A stretch of 64,000 bases of DNA from contig NZ_JMQM01000002.1 of assembly GCF_000733725.1 (NCBI RefSeq), forward strand, positions 434,001 through 498,000, written 5' to 3'. This DNA is from Nitratireductor basaltis. GTDB taxonomy: Bacteria; Pseudomonadota; Alphaproteobacteria; Rhizobiales; Rhizobiaceae. Shown here one piece after another: positions 17,401-26,029 of this stretch. The number at the start of each line of letters is the position of its first letter. The first letter of the stretch is position 1. The translations under genes were made by a program, and so were the position numbers. The notes beneath the pieces are model-generated. The model worked only from the letters and a program-made list of their open reading frames with translations, was not told the origin of the DNA and made no database searches.

Positions 17401-19241
17401 ATGGCATGTTGTTGTCACCCTGCACGAAGCTGATTGCGGCCTTCGACCATCGCGACATCTTCATCGATCCCGATCCGAACACGGAGACAAGTTTCGAAGA
17501 GCGCCAGCGGCTGTTCGATATGGGCCGGTCAAGCTGGCAGGACTACGACCAATCGAAGCTTTCCAAGGGCGGCATGATCGTTTCGCGCAGCCAGAAGAAG
17601 ATCAAGCTGACGCCGGAAGCGGCAGCGGCGATCGGCTTCGAAGGCGAGGCAGGCTCCCCGACCGAAATCATGCGCGCGATCCTCAAGGCACCGGTAGACC
17701 TCATGTGGTTCGGCGGCATCGGTACCTATATCCGCGCGACATCGGAGACCAATGCCGAGGTCGGCGACCGCGCCAATGACGCCATCCGCGTCACCGCACC
17801 GGAGGTCAAGGCCAAGGTCATCGGCGAAGGCGCCAATCTTGGCGTCACGCAGCTTGCCCGCATCGAATTCAACAAGCATGGCGGGCGCGCCAATTCCGAT
17901 GCCATCGACAATTCCGGTGGCGTGAACTCGTCCGACGTCGAAGTGAACATCAAGATTGCGCTGGCTGCTGCCATGAGGGCGGACACGCTGACGCGCGAGG
18001 CGCGCGACAAGCTTCTTGCGAAGATGACGGAAGAAGTCGCCGCTCTGGTGCTTGAGAACAACTATCAGCAGACGCTGGCGATCTCGCTTGTCGAACAACG
18101 CGGCATGTCCGAACTGCCGCATCAGGCAAGGATGATGACGCTTCTGGAGCAGCGTGGACTGCTTGACCGTGCGGTGGAATTCCTGCCCGGACCCCAGGAG
18201 CTTGCCGAGCGCGAAGCGCGGGGCGAGCCGCTGACGCGTGCGGAGATCGGTGTGCTTCTGGCCTATGCGAAGATCGTGCTCTTCGACGAGCTGGTTGCGA
18301 GCGAAGTGCCGGACGAAGCCCATTTCGAGGCAGATCTCTTCGGCTATTTCCCGAAGGAAATGCAGAAGAAATATGCCGAGGAAATCCGTGGACATCGCCT
18401 GCGCCGCGAGATCATCGCGACCGAGCTTGGCAATGACGTGATCAACCGTGGCGGCCCGAGCTTCATCACGCGTCTGCAGGACCGTACAGGTCGGCCTGCT
18501 CCGCAGATCGTGGCGGCCTATGCGGTGGTGCGCGACGGTTTCGACCTGCGCTCGCTCTTTGGAGAAATCGACGCCCTCGACAACACGATTGATGGCGAGG
18601 CGCAATTGCGGCTTTACCAGCGTGTCTGGCGTCTGCTTCTCTCGGCCACCGCATGGCAGCTCAAATATGCGTCCGAGAAGGTCAATGTGGGCGAGCGGAT
18701 CAAGGGCCTGCAGGCAGCGCGCAAGGAGCTGGAACCCGCTCTCGACAACTTGCTGCCGGCGTTTCTGTCCAACCGTAGCGAGGAACTACGAGCCCAGTTC
18801 ATGGCCGATGGCGCACCGGAGGCCCTTGCCAGGCGACTGGCGAGCCTCAGCGTGATCGAGCTGGTGCCGGACATCATGCTGGCGGCAGAGAAAGCCGATA
18901 CGAGCCTGACCCGCGCCGCGCGCACATTCTTCGGTATCTCCGAAGCCTTCCGCATCAGCCGTATCGAGGACGCCGCGCGCACGATCACACCTGCGGATTA
19001 CTATGACGGTCTGGCGCTGAACCGTGCCACGGAAATGATCGATGCTGCACGCCGCGACGTGGCTGTTGCCGCCATCAAGGCCAATCCGGAGGCTGACGAT
19101 CCGGCGGTGCTTTGGGTTGAGTCCGGCGGCGAGCGTGTTGCCCGGGTGCGCGACCGGCTGACGTCGCTCATCGATACTGGCGATATTTCCGTCTCCAAAC
19201 TCACCGTTGCCTCAGGCCTCATGGCCGATCTGAGCATCTGA
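14478..19241 (+). CDS. gdhZ: NAD-specific glutamate dehydrogenase, large (about 180 kDa) type
   Basis: A 1,587-residue L-GDH180-class enzyme, the usual length, converting glutamate to 2-oxoglutarate and ammonium with NAD; it mainly works in catabolism. The first ~700 residues are the regulatory region of the family (ACT-like and helical motifs). The catalytic core starts near residue 785 with GPVARGGLRWSDRAQDYR and the lysine-rich QQVKNGVIVPVGAKGGF; later DMSGDVFGNGML and FGGIGTYIRA mark the cofactor domain. GGAGGG lies upstream of the ATG. A MFS gene follows after 2 bp, probably on the same transcript. With glnK-amtB and the leucine dehydrogenase it gives this window several routes that release or use ammonium. 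Confidence 0.93.
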   Translation: MSTKASKAKSAKSVSGISEERLREAMVARAPTEDLAAYDRGDIDHAVRLAAECLGAHKAGDSIVEIEPVSDIRHEGRAISTITVVNDNMPFLFDSVLGEIADSGGEPILVLHPVLLVRHDAHGVSEVLGDASIKAVADAEKVSLIHVHLPRLSDEDCKALKDRLCHILSQVRAAVTDWKPMLARLDQELTRLRYAPVPIEQDQLSEAIEFLEWLRNDNFTFLGMREFRYTGNEEEGTLERSDKKGLGILSDPKVLVLRRGTEAVSTTPEIRAFLHGPEPIIVTKANARSVVHRRIYLDYVGVKTFDEEGKLTGELRIVGLFTSTAYTSSVMKIPYLRSKAQAVVQKSGFAPTDHSGKALMNVLESYPRDELFQIPVQRLRKHAEAILALGERPRVRALYRVDQFDRFVSVIVFVPRDRYDSRVRAEIGEYLKTVFEGRVSAYYPAFPEGTLARVHFIIGRSGGKTPRIDAETLESGIRKIVRTWDDSLRSAVEDTAAEPEIASIASGFPDDYRNSFSAETALVDARRIAALSAENEIEIDFHRHEDQSENQAALRIYHYGKPVALSRRVPLLENMGFRVISERTFEMGERDGQTVFLHDMELENAFAGSIDLEDDGTLFENLFLSVWRGRHDNDPLNALGQTARLRAEEIAVLRAYSRYLHQASIPQSQDFIAATLNRYPEVSARLFKLFVSRFDPQGVKEDQAARLEEEIEDLLQDVPSLDDDTILRRMVNLIQSTLRTNWFALKDMPENRSLALKFDSHKVEGLPQPRPWREIFVYGPEVEGVHLRFGPVARGGLRWSDRAQDYRTEVLGLVKAQQVKNGVIVPVGAKGGFYPRQLPEGGDRQAVFEAGRAAYVNFVSSLLSLTDNLDGDDVVPPRNVVRHDENDPYFVVAADKGTATFSDTANGISQDHGFWLDDAFASGGSAGYDHKKMGITARGAWEAVKRHFREMNRDIQKEPFTAAGVGDMSGDVFGNGMLLSPCTKLIAAFDHRDIFIDPDPNTETSFEERQRLFDMGRSSWQDYDQSKLSKGGMIVSRSQKKIKLTPEAAAAIGFEGEAGSPTEIMRAILKAPVDLMWFGGIGTYIRATSETNAEVGDRANDAIRVTAPEVKAKVIGEGANLGVTQLARIEFNKHGGRANSDAIDNSGGVNSSDVEVNIKIALAAAMRADTLTREARDKLLAKMTEEVAALVLENNYQQTLAISLVEQRGMSELPHQARMMTLLEQRGLLDRAVEFLPGPQELAEREARGEPLTRAEIGVLLAYAKIVLFDELVASEVPDEAHFEADLFGYFPKEMQKKYAEEIRGHRLRREIIATELGNDVINRGGPSFITRLQDRTGRPAPQIVAAYAVVRDGFDLRSLFGEIDALDNTIDGEAQLRLYQRVWRLLLSATAWQLKYASEKVNVGERIKGLQAARKELEPALDNLLPAFLSNRSEELRAQFMADGAPEALARRLASLSVIELVPDIMLAAEKADTSLTRAARTFFGISEAFRISRIEDAARTITPADYYDGLALNRATEMIDAARRDVAVAAIKANPEADDPAVLWVESGGERVARVRDRLTSLIDTGDISVSKLTVASGLMADLSI

Positions 19242-19243
19242 AG

Positions 19244-20638
19244 GTGAGTGCCACGGATGGAGTGATCGAGGAAAAGCGGGTCTCGCGGCGCGGGATCTGG
19301 GGATGGATGCTGTTCGATTGGGCGCAGCAGCCTTTTCACACGCTCATCATCACATTCGTGTTCGCGCCCTATTTCGCCTCAGCCGTTGCGCCCAATGCGG
19401 CGCAGGGCCAGGAGATGTGGGGTCTTGCCACCGGTGTGGGCGGGCTGCTGATTGCACTTTCGTCACCCGTTCTGGGGGCGATCGCGGATGCTTCCGGTCC
19501 CCGCAAGCCCTGGATTGCCGTCTTTGCTGTCATCGGAATTTTGGCGAATACGGCACTCTGGTTCGCCGTGCCCGACATGCAGCATCTGTGGCTTGTCATG
19601 GCGCTCGTGTCGCTTGCGGTTTTCGGCATGGAGTTCGCCGCGGTCTTCAACAATGCGATGATGCCGGGGCTTGTGCCGCGAGAGGAACTGGGGCGGCTTT
19701 CGGGTTCCGCCTGGGGGCTTGGCTATCTGGGCGGGCTGGTCTCGCTCATCCTCGTGCTTGGTTTCATGTCGGCTTCGCCGGAGTCAGGGCTGACGATTCT
19801 GGGGGTCGAACCGATCTTCGGGCTCGACGCGGCTTCGCGTGAAGGCGACCGCGCGGCGGGTCCTTTGACTGGACTGTGGTTTCTCGTATTCGTCATCCCG
19901 ATGTTCCTCTTCACGCCCGATCAGCCCCGCCGTGAGGCGGTCGCTGGAGCAGTGCGGGACGGGCTGCGTCAGCTGATGAACACGCTGAAAAGCCTGCCCA
20001 CGCAGCGCAGCTATTTCAGCTTTCTCGCTTCTTCCATGCTGTATCGCGACGCGCTCAACGCACTCTATGCCTTCGGCGGGATCTATGCGGCCGGGGTACT
20101 CAACTGGTCGATCACGCAGATCGGGCTGTTTGGCATCCTCGCCAATGTGACCGGTGCTGCGGGTGCCTGGATCGGCGGCCGAATGGATCAGAAATTTGGT
20201 CCCAAATTCGTGGTCACGATCTCGATCCTCGTGCTGTCGGCCTGCTGTCTGCTGGTGATTTCCACCACGCGCAGCGAACTTCTTTTCGTTTCGCTCGGCA
20301 GTACGGACAGCTCTGCCCCGGATATTGCCTTCTTCATCGCAGGCGGTTTCATCGGTGCTGCAGGCGGTGCGATACAGGCCGCGTCGCGCACTCTGCTGGT
20401 GGATCAGGTCCCGCAGGAACGGGTGACGGAGGCCTTTGGGCTATATGCCCTGTCGGGCAAGGCCACGACATTCATAGGGCCATTCGCCGTCGCCGCCGCC
20501 ACCGCATTCTTCTCCTCACGGCTTTTCGATCTGTCGGTCGAGGATGCGCAGCGGTTGGGTGTGACGCCCATTCTTCTGCTCTTCGTTCTGGGGCTGGTTC
20601 TCCTGCCCATGGTGCAACAGCGGGTTGGCGAGGGTTGA
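19244..20638 (+). CDS. MFS transporter, UMF1/Atg22-like family
   Basis: A 464-residue membrane protein with about twelve transmembrane helices. The start motif GWMLFDWAQQPFHTLIITFVFAPYF is typical of the UMF1 branch (related to vacuolar Atg22 of yeast), whose bacterial substrates are unknown; yeast Atg22 exports amino acids from the vacuole. The coding frame begins with GTG at 19244, only two bases after the gdhZ stop, so translational coupling is likely; an internal GTG at 19262 is a possible alternative. Neighbourhood behind a glutamate dehydrogenase weakly suggests an amino-acid-related cargo, which is inference only. Confidence 0.82.
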   Translation: MSATDGVIEEKRVSRRGIWGWMLFDWAQQPFHTLIITFVFAPYFASAVAPNAAQGQEMWGLATGVGGLLIALSSPVLGAIADASGPRKPWIAVFAVIGILANTALWFAVPDMQHLWLVMALVSLAVFGMEFAAVFNNAMMPGLVPREELGRLSGSAWGLGYLGGLVSLILVLGFMSASPESGLTILGVEPIFGLDAASREGDRAAGPLTGLWFLVFVIPMFLFTPDQPRREAVAGAVRDGLRQLMNTLKSLPTQRSYFSFLASSMLYRDALNALYAFGGIYAAGVLNWSITQIGLFGILANVTGAAGAWIGGRMDQKFGPKFVVTISILVLSACCLLVISTTRSELLFVSLGSTDSSAPDIAFFIAGGFIGAAGGAIQAASRTLLVDQVPQERVTEAFGLYALSGKATTFIGPFAVAAATAFFSSRLFDLSVEDAQRLGVTPILLLFVLGLVLLPMVQQRVGEG

Positions 20639-20700
20639 GGCGACTTTTCGGCTGCGCTGCGGCGTGGCACATTTCCATATGACCACCGGGAGCGTTTTGA

Positions 20701-21867
20701 ATGGCTGAGACTTTCGTAATCGCGCAGGGCGGAGGCCCGACCGCCGTCATCAATCAAACCGTTGTCGGTGCAACGCTTGAGGCCAGGAAACGCTTTCCCG
20801 GTGCGCGTGTGCTGGGCGCGCTTCACGGTGTTCGCGGCATTCGCGACGGAAACTTCGTCACGCTTTCCGAGCTGAGCGAAGAGGAATTGCGCGCTATTGC
20901 GGCCACGCCAAGCGCTGCCCTCGGGTCAACGCGCGACAAGCCGGACGAGGCCTATTGCGCGCAGGTACTCAAGGGGCTTGAAGCTGTCGGAGCAGATGCT
21001 TTCATCAATATTGGTGGCAATGACACATCCGGCACGCAGGCCATTCTGAGGGATGCCGCGGGTGGCCGCATGACCTTCATGCATGCACCCAAAACCATCG
21101 ACAACGACCTTATGGAAAGTGACCATACGCCAGGATTTATCTCGGCTGCGGAATTCGTGGCCGGTGCATTTCTGAGCGTGGATCTCGATTTCCGCGCATT
21201 GCCGGGGGTCTATGTGGGTATCGTCATGGGGCGCCATGCCGGGTTCCTCACGGCTGCAGCATCCACTTGGGCGGCGGATGAAGCTTCAGGACCGCATCTG
21301 ACCTATGTGCCTGAGCGCGCCTTTGACCGCACGCGGTTCATCGAAGACGTGAAATCCGTGCTCGCCAGACATGGGCGCTGCATCGTTGCCATGTCGGAAG
21401 GCGTGTCGGATGGCAGTGGTACATCGCTGGTCGAAAGCCTGGTGCCGCCGGAAATGCTTGAGCGCGACGCGCACGGCAATGTCCGCCTTTCAGGCACGGA
21501 TCTGGGGCAAGCGGTGGAGCGGATGCTCGCCGAGGACCTGCCCGGACAGCGTGCCCGGGTTGATACTTTCGGCTATCTGCCGCGCGGCAATATTGCCACC
21601 ATCAACGACACCGATGCGCGCGAGGCGTTCGAGGCGGGTGCATTTGCGGTTGCCAGTGTCGAGCAGGGCGATGGTTCTGTCGCGTTGCAGTATAATGGCG
21701 TGAGAACGGAGCCGAAGCTGGTGCCCCTCGAAGCAGTGGCGGCCAAGACCCGCCACATGCCTGAGACCTTTCTGGAGCCTGATGCAAACAGGATATCAGC
21801 CGAAGGGCTGGGCTATCTGCAGCGTCTCGTGCCGCGGAAATTCGAGGTGGGGCGGGTGTTTGTCTAA
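20701..21867 (+). CDS. pfp: Pyrophosphate-dependent 6-phosphofructokinase
   Basis: A 388-residue phosphofructokinase. Phosphate-donor loops are at the N-terminus (IAQGGGPTAVINQ) and GGNDTSG near residue 103; PKTIDNDL carries the catalytic Asp with the preceding Lys that marks PPi-using enzymes, and VMGRHAGF is the substrate motif. It interconverts fructose 6-phosphate and fructose 1,6-bisphosphate reversibly using PPi. In the PPi family the donor loop usually reads GGDD; here it is GGND, a variant also used by some PPi enzymes. GGGAG precedes the ATG. The gene is convergent with, and ends 2 bp from, the LysR gene. Confidence 0.9.
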   Translation: MAETFVIAQGGGPTAVINQTVVGATLEARKRFPGARVLGALHGVRGIRDGNFVTLSELSEEELRAIAATPSAALGSTRDKPDEAYCAQVLKGLEAVGADAFINIGGNDTSGTQAILRDAAGGRMTFMHAPKTIDNDLMESDHTPGFISAAEFVAGAFLSVDLDFRALPGVYVGIVMGRHAGFLTAAASTWAADEASGPHLTYVPERAFDRTRFIEDVKSVLARHGRCIVAMSEGVSDGSGTSLVESLVPPEMLERDAHGNVRLSGTDLGQAVERMLAEDLPGQRARVDTFGYLPRGNIATINDTDAREAFEAGAFAVASVEQGDGSVALQYNGVRTEPKLVPLEAVAAKTRHMPETFLEPDANRISAEGLGYLQRLVPRKFEVGRVFV

Positions 21868-21869
21868 GG

Positions 21870-22751
21870 CTACACGAACAAGCCGCGCTCCTTCTCCACA
21901 AGCTTGGAGATAAATTCGGCGACCTTCTGAACGCGGCGGGAGGGGCGCATGGATTCGTGGTAGACGAGCCAGTAATTGCGCCGGATCGGCTGTGTGAGGT
22001 TCAGTTCTACCAGTTCGGGATGATTGCGCGCGATGAAGGTGTGCAGGATGCCGATGCCGAAGCCCGCGCGCACCGCTTCCACCTGGCCAAGTGCGGAGGA
22101 AACGGAATAGGCCGCTTCCCAGCCTTCGTAGATTTCAGTGGCGTAATCGAGGGTCCGGCTGATGATGAGGTCGGGGACATATCCGACAAGCCGGTGGTGC
22201 TTCAGGTCCTCCACGCGGCTTGGGGCGGGGTTCTCGTCCAGATAGGCGCGCGAGGCATAGAGATTGAGCGTGTAGTCCACCAGCTTCTGGGCAACGAGAC
22301 GGCCTTCGGTCGGACGTTCGACCGTGATCGCGATGTCGGCTTCGCGGCGTGACAGGGAGAAGGAGCGGGGGACGGGGACCAGTTGCACGGACAGTCCGGG
22401 ATGCTGGGCTGTGAGATTACCAAGCTGCTGGGCAAGAAAGGCCACGCCGAACCCGTCCGGTGCGCCAATGCGCACGGTGCCTGACACGGTTTCACCTTCG
22501 CCGCCGAGTTCTGCCCGGGCAGCAATCATGTCGGCTTCCATGCGCTCGGCCGATTCCATCAACCGCTCGCCGGCCGCAGTCAGTTCCGACCCGGTCGTCA
22601 AACGATGGAAAAGCTGTGTACCGAGCGACTCCTCAAGTGCCGCGACCCTGCGTGAGACCGTGGCGTGGTTCAAGTTCAGCCTTTTCGCCGCGCCCAGGAT
22701 CTGGCCCGCCCGCGCGACAGCCAGAAAAATTCTCACATCATCCCAGTTCAT
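21870..22751 (-). CDS. LysR-family transcriptional regulator, divergent from mmsA
   Basis: A 293-residue LysR regulator. The winged-helix domain (1-60) reads WDDVRIFLAVARAGQILGAAKRLNLNHATVSRRVAALEESLG, followed by the linker helix and a periplasmic-binding-like effector domain. GGGAGGAG precedes the ATG. LysR proteins generally regulate the adjacent divergent gene, here mmsA, from the shared 214-bp intergenic region, which holds a good inverted repeat (22794-22816). The effector would plausibly be a valine-catabolism intermediate, but this is inference. Confidence 0.9.
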   Translation of the reverse strand: MNWDDVRIFLAVARAGQILGAAKRLNLNHATVSRRVAALEESLGTQLFHRLTTGSELTAAGERLMESAERMEADMIAARAELGGEGETVSGTVRIGAPDGFGVAFLAQQLGNLTAQHPGLSVQLVPVPRSFSLSRREADIAITVERPTEGRLVAQKLVDYTLNLYASRAYLDENPAPSRVEDLKHHRLVGYVPDLIISRTLDYATEIYEGWEAAYSVSSALGQVEAVRAGFGIGILHTFIARNHPELVELNLTQPIRRNYWLVYHESMRPSRRVQKVAEFISKLVEKERGLFV

Positions 22752-22793
22752 TGACGCTCCTCCCGTTAAGCGTTTTTTGCACGCGACATATTA

Positions 22794-22816
22794 TTGCGCA
22801 TTTAATTTTTGCACAA
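22794..22816. promoter_or_regulatory. Candidate LysR operator between lysR and mmsA
   Basis: TTGCGCA (22794-22800) and TGCACAA (22810-22816) form an inverted repeat with one mismatch and a 9-bp AT-rich centre, a shape usual for LysR sites; the half-site TTTTGCAC recurs upstream near 22775-22782. It lies about 43 bp from the lysR start and 150 bp from mmsA. Confidence 0.5.
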
Positions 22817-22965
22817 CGGTTGGTTTTGGAGACGCGTTGCAATCGCCGCTCTTCCTCGCGAAAATACAGTTGAATTCACAGACAGCCCGCACCTCCCGGC
22901 GTGTTGTCTGCCGCCACGATCGGCGTGGCGGAATTTTGAACGCAGGACGCGATTGGAGGCATCCA

Positions 22966-24462
22966 GTGGAAGAATACGGACATTTCATCGGCGGCAAGCA
23001 TGTTGCCGGCAAGAGCGGGCGCACGCAGGATGTCATGCAGCCCATGGACGGCACGGTCCGTGCAAAGGTGGCGCTGGCGTCCGCAGCGGAAATGCGTGAG
23101 GCAGTCGAGAATGCGAAGGCCGCACAGCCTGCCTGGGCCGCGACCAATCCGCAGCGCCGCGCAAGAGTGCTCATGAAGTTTCTTCAGCTTGCACATCGCG
23201 ACTATGACGAGTTGGCGGAATTGCTGGCCCGCGAGCATGGAAAAACCATTCCCGACGCCAAGGGCGATCTCCAGCGCGGACTTGAAGTGATCGAGGTCTG
23301 CCTCGGTGCACCGCACATGATGAAGGGCGAGTTCACAGAAGGCGCAGGTCCGGGCATCGACGTCTACTCCATGCGCCAGCCGCTTGGTGTGGTCGCGGGC
23401 ATCACGCCTTTCAATTTTCCCGCCATGATCCCGCTTTGGAAGATCGGTCCCGCGCTGGCCTGTGGCAATGCCTTCATCCTGAAGCCGTCGGAGCGCGATC
23501 CGGGCGTGCCGATGAAAATTGCCGAGCTCTTCATCGAGGCAGGACTTCCCGCCGGCGTTCTCAATGTCGTCAATGGCGACAAGGAAGCCGTCGATGCCAT
23601 TCTGGATGATCCAGACATCAAGGCCGTCGGCTTTGTGGGCTCGACGCCGATCGCGCAGTATATCTACGGACGTGCCACGGCGAACGGAAAGCGCGCACAG
23701 TGTTTCGGTGGCGCGAAAAACCATCTCATCATCATGCCCGACGCGGATATGGACCAGACGGTCGATGCACTTATCGGTGCCGGCTACGGATCCGCGGGTG
23801 AACGCTGCATGGCTGTCTCGGTTGCGGTGCCGGTTGGTGAAGAGACGGCGAACCGGCTTGTCGAGAAGCTTATCCCACGCGTCGAAAGCCTGAAGGTCGG
23901 TCCTTCAACAGACAGCGCAGCCGATTTCGGTCCGCTGGTGACGGCCGATGCACTCGCGCGTGTCAAGAATTACGTCGATGTGGGTGTCAAGGAAGGGGCC
24001 AAGCTTGTCGTGGATGGCCGCGACTTCAAGATGCAGGGCTATGAAGACGGCTACTATATGGGCGGCTGCCTCTTCGACAATGTCACGCCGGATATGCGCA
24101 TCTACAAGGAAGAGATCTTCGGGCCGGTACTCTCGGTCGTGCGTGCCAAGAACTATGAGGAAGCTCTCGCGCTTCCCAATGACCACGAATATGGCAATGG
24201 TGTTGCGATCTTCACCCGTGACGGTGATGCGGCGCGTGACTTTGCCGCCCGCGTCGATGTCGGCATGGTCGGCGTCAACGTGCCCATCCCTGTGCCGATT
24301 GCCTATTACACTTTCGGTGGCTGGAAGGCTTCGGCCTTTGGTGACCTGAACCAGCATGGCCCTGACGCATTCCGTTTCTACACCAAGACCAAAACCGTCA
24401 CTTCGCGCTGGCCTTCGGGCGTCAAGGATGGTGCGGAATTCGTCATCCCCACCATGAACTGA
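22966..24462 (+). CDS. mmsA: Methylmalonate-semialdehyde dehydrogenase (CoA-acylating)
   Basis: A 498-residue aldehyde dehydrogenase that oxidises methylmalonate semialdehyde (from valine) or malonate semialdehyde (from beta-alanine or inositol) to propionyl-CoA or acetyl-CoA. The catalytic cysteine is in GYGSAGERCMAVS; GITPFNFPAMIPLWKIGPAL and PVPIAYYTFGGWKASAFGDL are strongly MmsA/IolA-specific. The reading frame is open far upstream, but GTG at 22966 is the start: GGAGG lies 8 nt before it and the protein then has the normal family length. It is monocistronic with a strong terminator at 24488-24520. A divergent LysR regulator suggests substrate control. Confidence 0.93.
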   Translation: MEEYGHFIGGKHVAGKSGRTQDVMQPMDGTVRAKVALASAAEMREAVENAKAAQPAWAATNPQRRARVLMKFLQLAHRDYDELAELLAREHGKTIPDAKGDLQRGLEVIEVCLGAPHMMKGEFTEGAGPGIDVYSMRQPLGVVAGITPFNFPAMIPLWKIGPALACGNAFILKPSERDPGVPMKIAELFIEAGLPAGVLNVVNGDKEAVDAILDDPDIKAVGFVGSTPIAQYIYGRATANGKRAQCFGGAKNHLIIMPDADMDQTVDALIGAGYGSAGERCMAVSVAVPVGEETANRLVEKLIPRVESLKVGPSTDSAADFGPLVTADALARVKNYVDVGVKEGAKLVVDGRDFKMQGYEDGYYMGGCLFDNVTPDMRIYKEEIFGPVLSVVRAKNYEEALALPNDHEYGNGVAIFTRDGDAARDFAARVDVGMVGVNVPIPVPIAYYTFGGWKASAFGDLNQHGPDAFRFYTKTKTVTSRWPSGVKDGAEFVIPTMN

Positions 24463-24487
24463 CGGCTTAGTCCGCAGATGCAAGGTG

Positions 24488-24520
24488 AAGCCCCGTTTCG
24501 GATCGAAGCGGGGCTTTTTT
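24488..24520 (+). terminator. Intrinsic terminator after mmsA
   Basis: A 13-bp stem with one G-U pair (24488-24500 with 24504-24516), 3-nt loop and a six-T run, 25 bp after the stop. Confidence 0.92.
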
Positions 24521-24729
24521 CATCCGTTGATCCTGAAGGAAACCGGCGGCGATAAGTCTGTATTTCGGGCGCAGCGCGCGCGCCACTCTCAAAAACGTGA
24601 CATCGGCTTCTGGCGGGCGCAGGGAACACCTGCCGCGCAAATCCGTTACTCCCCGGACAAGGCGCTAAAAAAGCGTAAACCAATGAGTGATGCCCCGTCA
24701 GACGACCGACGAGGTGGCAGGAGGTTCAG

Positions 24730-25047
24730 ATGATTAAGGCCATGAAAGCCGGCTTCGGCTTGACGGCGCTTGCCGCCGTCGCACTCTTTACCGGTTCGCA
24801 GCAGGCCACCAGTGAAGCGAGTGTGTGTGCACCGCGTGACGATCTGGTGAACCAGCTCGGCCTTCAGTTCAACGAAAGCCAGAAGGCTGTCGGTATGCTG
24901 GGTGCGGAAGCGGTTATGGAAGTCTTCACGTCCAGCCAAGGCAGCTGGACCATACTCACCACCGACGTGAATGGCAATAGCTGCATCATGGCCGCTGGCG
25001 AAGGTTGGGACGACAACTTCTCCACACTCGTGGGGCAGGGCGTCTGA
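24730..25047 (+). CDS. Small exported protein of unknown function
   Basis: A 105-residue protein with a signal peptide (MIKAMKAGFGLTALAAVALFTG..., cut near SEA) and a mature part of about 75 residues containing two cysteines (SVCAPRDDL and GNSCIMAAG) that could form a disulfide. The end, SWTILTTDVNGNSCIMAAGEGWDDN, looks like a small folded domain of the kind that recurs in rhizobial genomes, but I do not recognise a named family. GGAGG precedes the ATG. It is convergent with the GntR gene. Codon use looks like its neighbours. Confidence 0.75.
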   Translation: MIKAMKAGFGLTALAAVALFTGSQQATSEASVCAPRDDLVNQLGLQFNESQKAVGMLGAEAVMEVFTSSQGSWTILTTDVNGNSCIMAAGEGWDDNFSTLVGQGV

Positions 25048-25082
25048 GGAGTGACATGGTCCGGTAACAACCCGCCATGTCT

Positions 25083-25736
25083 TCAAATGCGGGCTGCGGC
25101 CTCTGCGTTCTTGCGCAGGAACGTCACAAGCTGGTCGGCGGCCTTGGCAGCCTCACGCTCGTCCCCGTCTAGTATGGCCTGGATTACGTGGATATGCTGC
25201 TCTGCTGCTGGTGCAAGGCCTGAATCGGCCTTGAAACGGTACCAAAAGCGGCGGCTGTGCGTCTGAAGCGGCGCGGCCGCACGTGCGGCATGGGGATTGT
25301 CTGATGCCAGCGCCATGGTTTCATCCACTTCACGGTCCGCCTCGAGAAATGCCATCGCGTTTCCAGCGACGGTAGCCTTCTGCATGCGCAGTGCTGCCTG
25401 GCGAAACTGAACGGCGAGATCCGCCGTGACGAAGCGTGCCGCAGAGCGCGCGAGTGCAACTTCCAAACCGCGTCTGGCGTCCAACACCTTCAGCCAGTCA
25501 CTCGCATTCAGGTCGGCAATTGCCAGGCCCGCACGCGGCCTGATTTCCACAAGCCCTTCCCACGACAGCCGTTGTATTGCCTCACGCACCGGTGTGCGAC
25601 CGAGGCCCAGCATCCTGATGAGCGCGCCTTCGGTTGTGACCGAACGTGGCGGAAGTTCAAGCGTGACGATCATCTTCTCGAGCGCGTGATAGGCACGCGC
25701 CGCTGCTGGCAGATTGGTCGGAGTGAGGGAATACAT
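25083..25736 (-). CDS. GntR-family regulator with FCD effector domain
   Basis: A 217-residue FadR/VanR-type regulator: winged helix at the N-terminus (TEGALIRMLGLGRTPVREAIQRLSWEGLVEIRPRAG) and an all-helical FCD domain (ARRGLEVALARSAARF... HIHVIQAILDGDE with the usual metal-binding His). The frame is open to 25814, but ATG at 25736 is favoured because the two operator-like repeats at 25749-25759 and 25803-25813 then fall upstream of the gene; starts at 25769 and 25814 remain possible. It is divergent from the FAD-dependent oxidoreductase gene at 26030, its most likely target. Confidence 0.87.
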   Translation of the reverse strand: MYSLTPTNLPAAARAYHALEKMIVTLELPPRSVTTEGALIRMLGLGRTPVREAIQRLSWEGLVEIRPRAGLAIADLNASDWLKVLDARRGLEVALARSAARFVTADLAVQFRQAALRMQKATVAGNAMAFLEADREVDETMALASDNPHAARAAAPLQTHSRRFWYRFKADSGLAPAAEQHIHVIQAILDGDEREAAKAADQLVTFLRKNAEAAARI

Positions 25737-25748
25737 GATGGTCCATTG

Positions 25749-25813
25749 TGATATATCTTGTTCAACCATAGCCGCCCGCATCCTCGAGCCGCCAGCATGA
25801 TAAAGATATATCA
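25749..25813. promoter_or_regulatory. Candidate GntR operator pair
   Basis: The 11-bp word TGATATATCTT at 25749-25759 occurs as its exact reverse complement at 25803-25813, 43 bp apart, and each has the palindromic core GATATATC. The placement, next to the regulator start and facing the divergent oxidoreductase, fits autoregulation. Confidence 0.55.
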
Positions 25814-26029
25814 ACAGAGTTATCTTACATGCCGGTCCACACGAGGCTCTCGAGGCGGTCCCGCGTCGTTGCCATGGACTTCAGGTGCCTGGTGAAGAGA
25901 CTGGACCAAGAGAAGGCGCTTGCACGGCTAGTCCTTCATGGGCAGCAATGCATATCAGGGACATGAAGACCGGCAACGGCGAGAGCGGGCCTGGGCGGCA
26001 CGACAAGTGTCAGCAGGCGGAGAGGAACG

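Noticed and set aside
22324-22965. Upstream extension of the mmsA reading frame
   Set aside because: The frame stays open by chance through lysR; the GTG at 22966 with GGAGG gives normal enzyme length.
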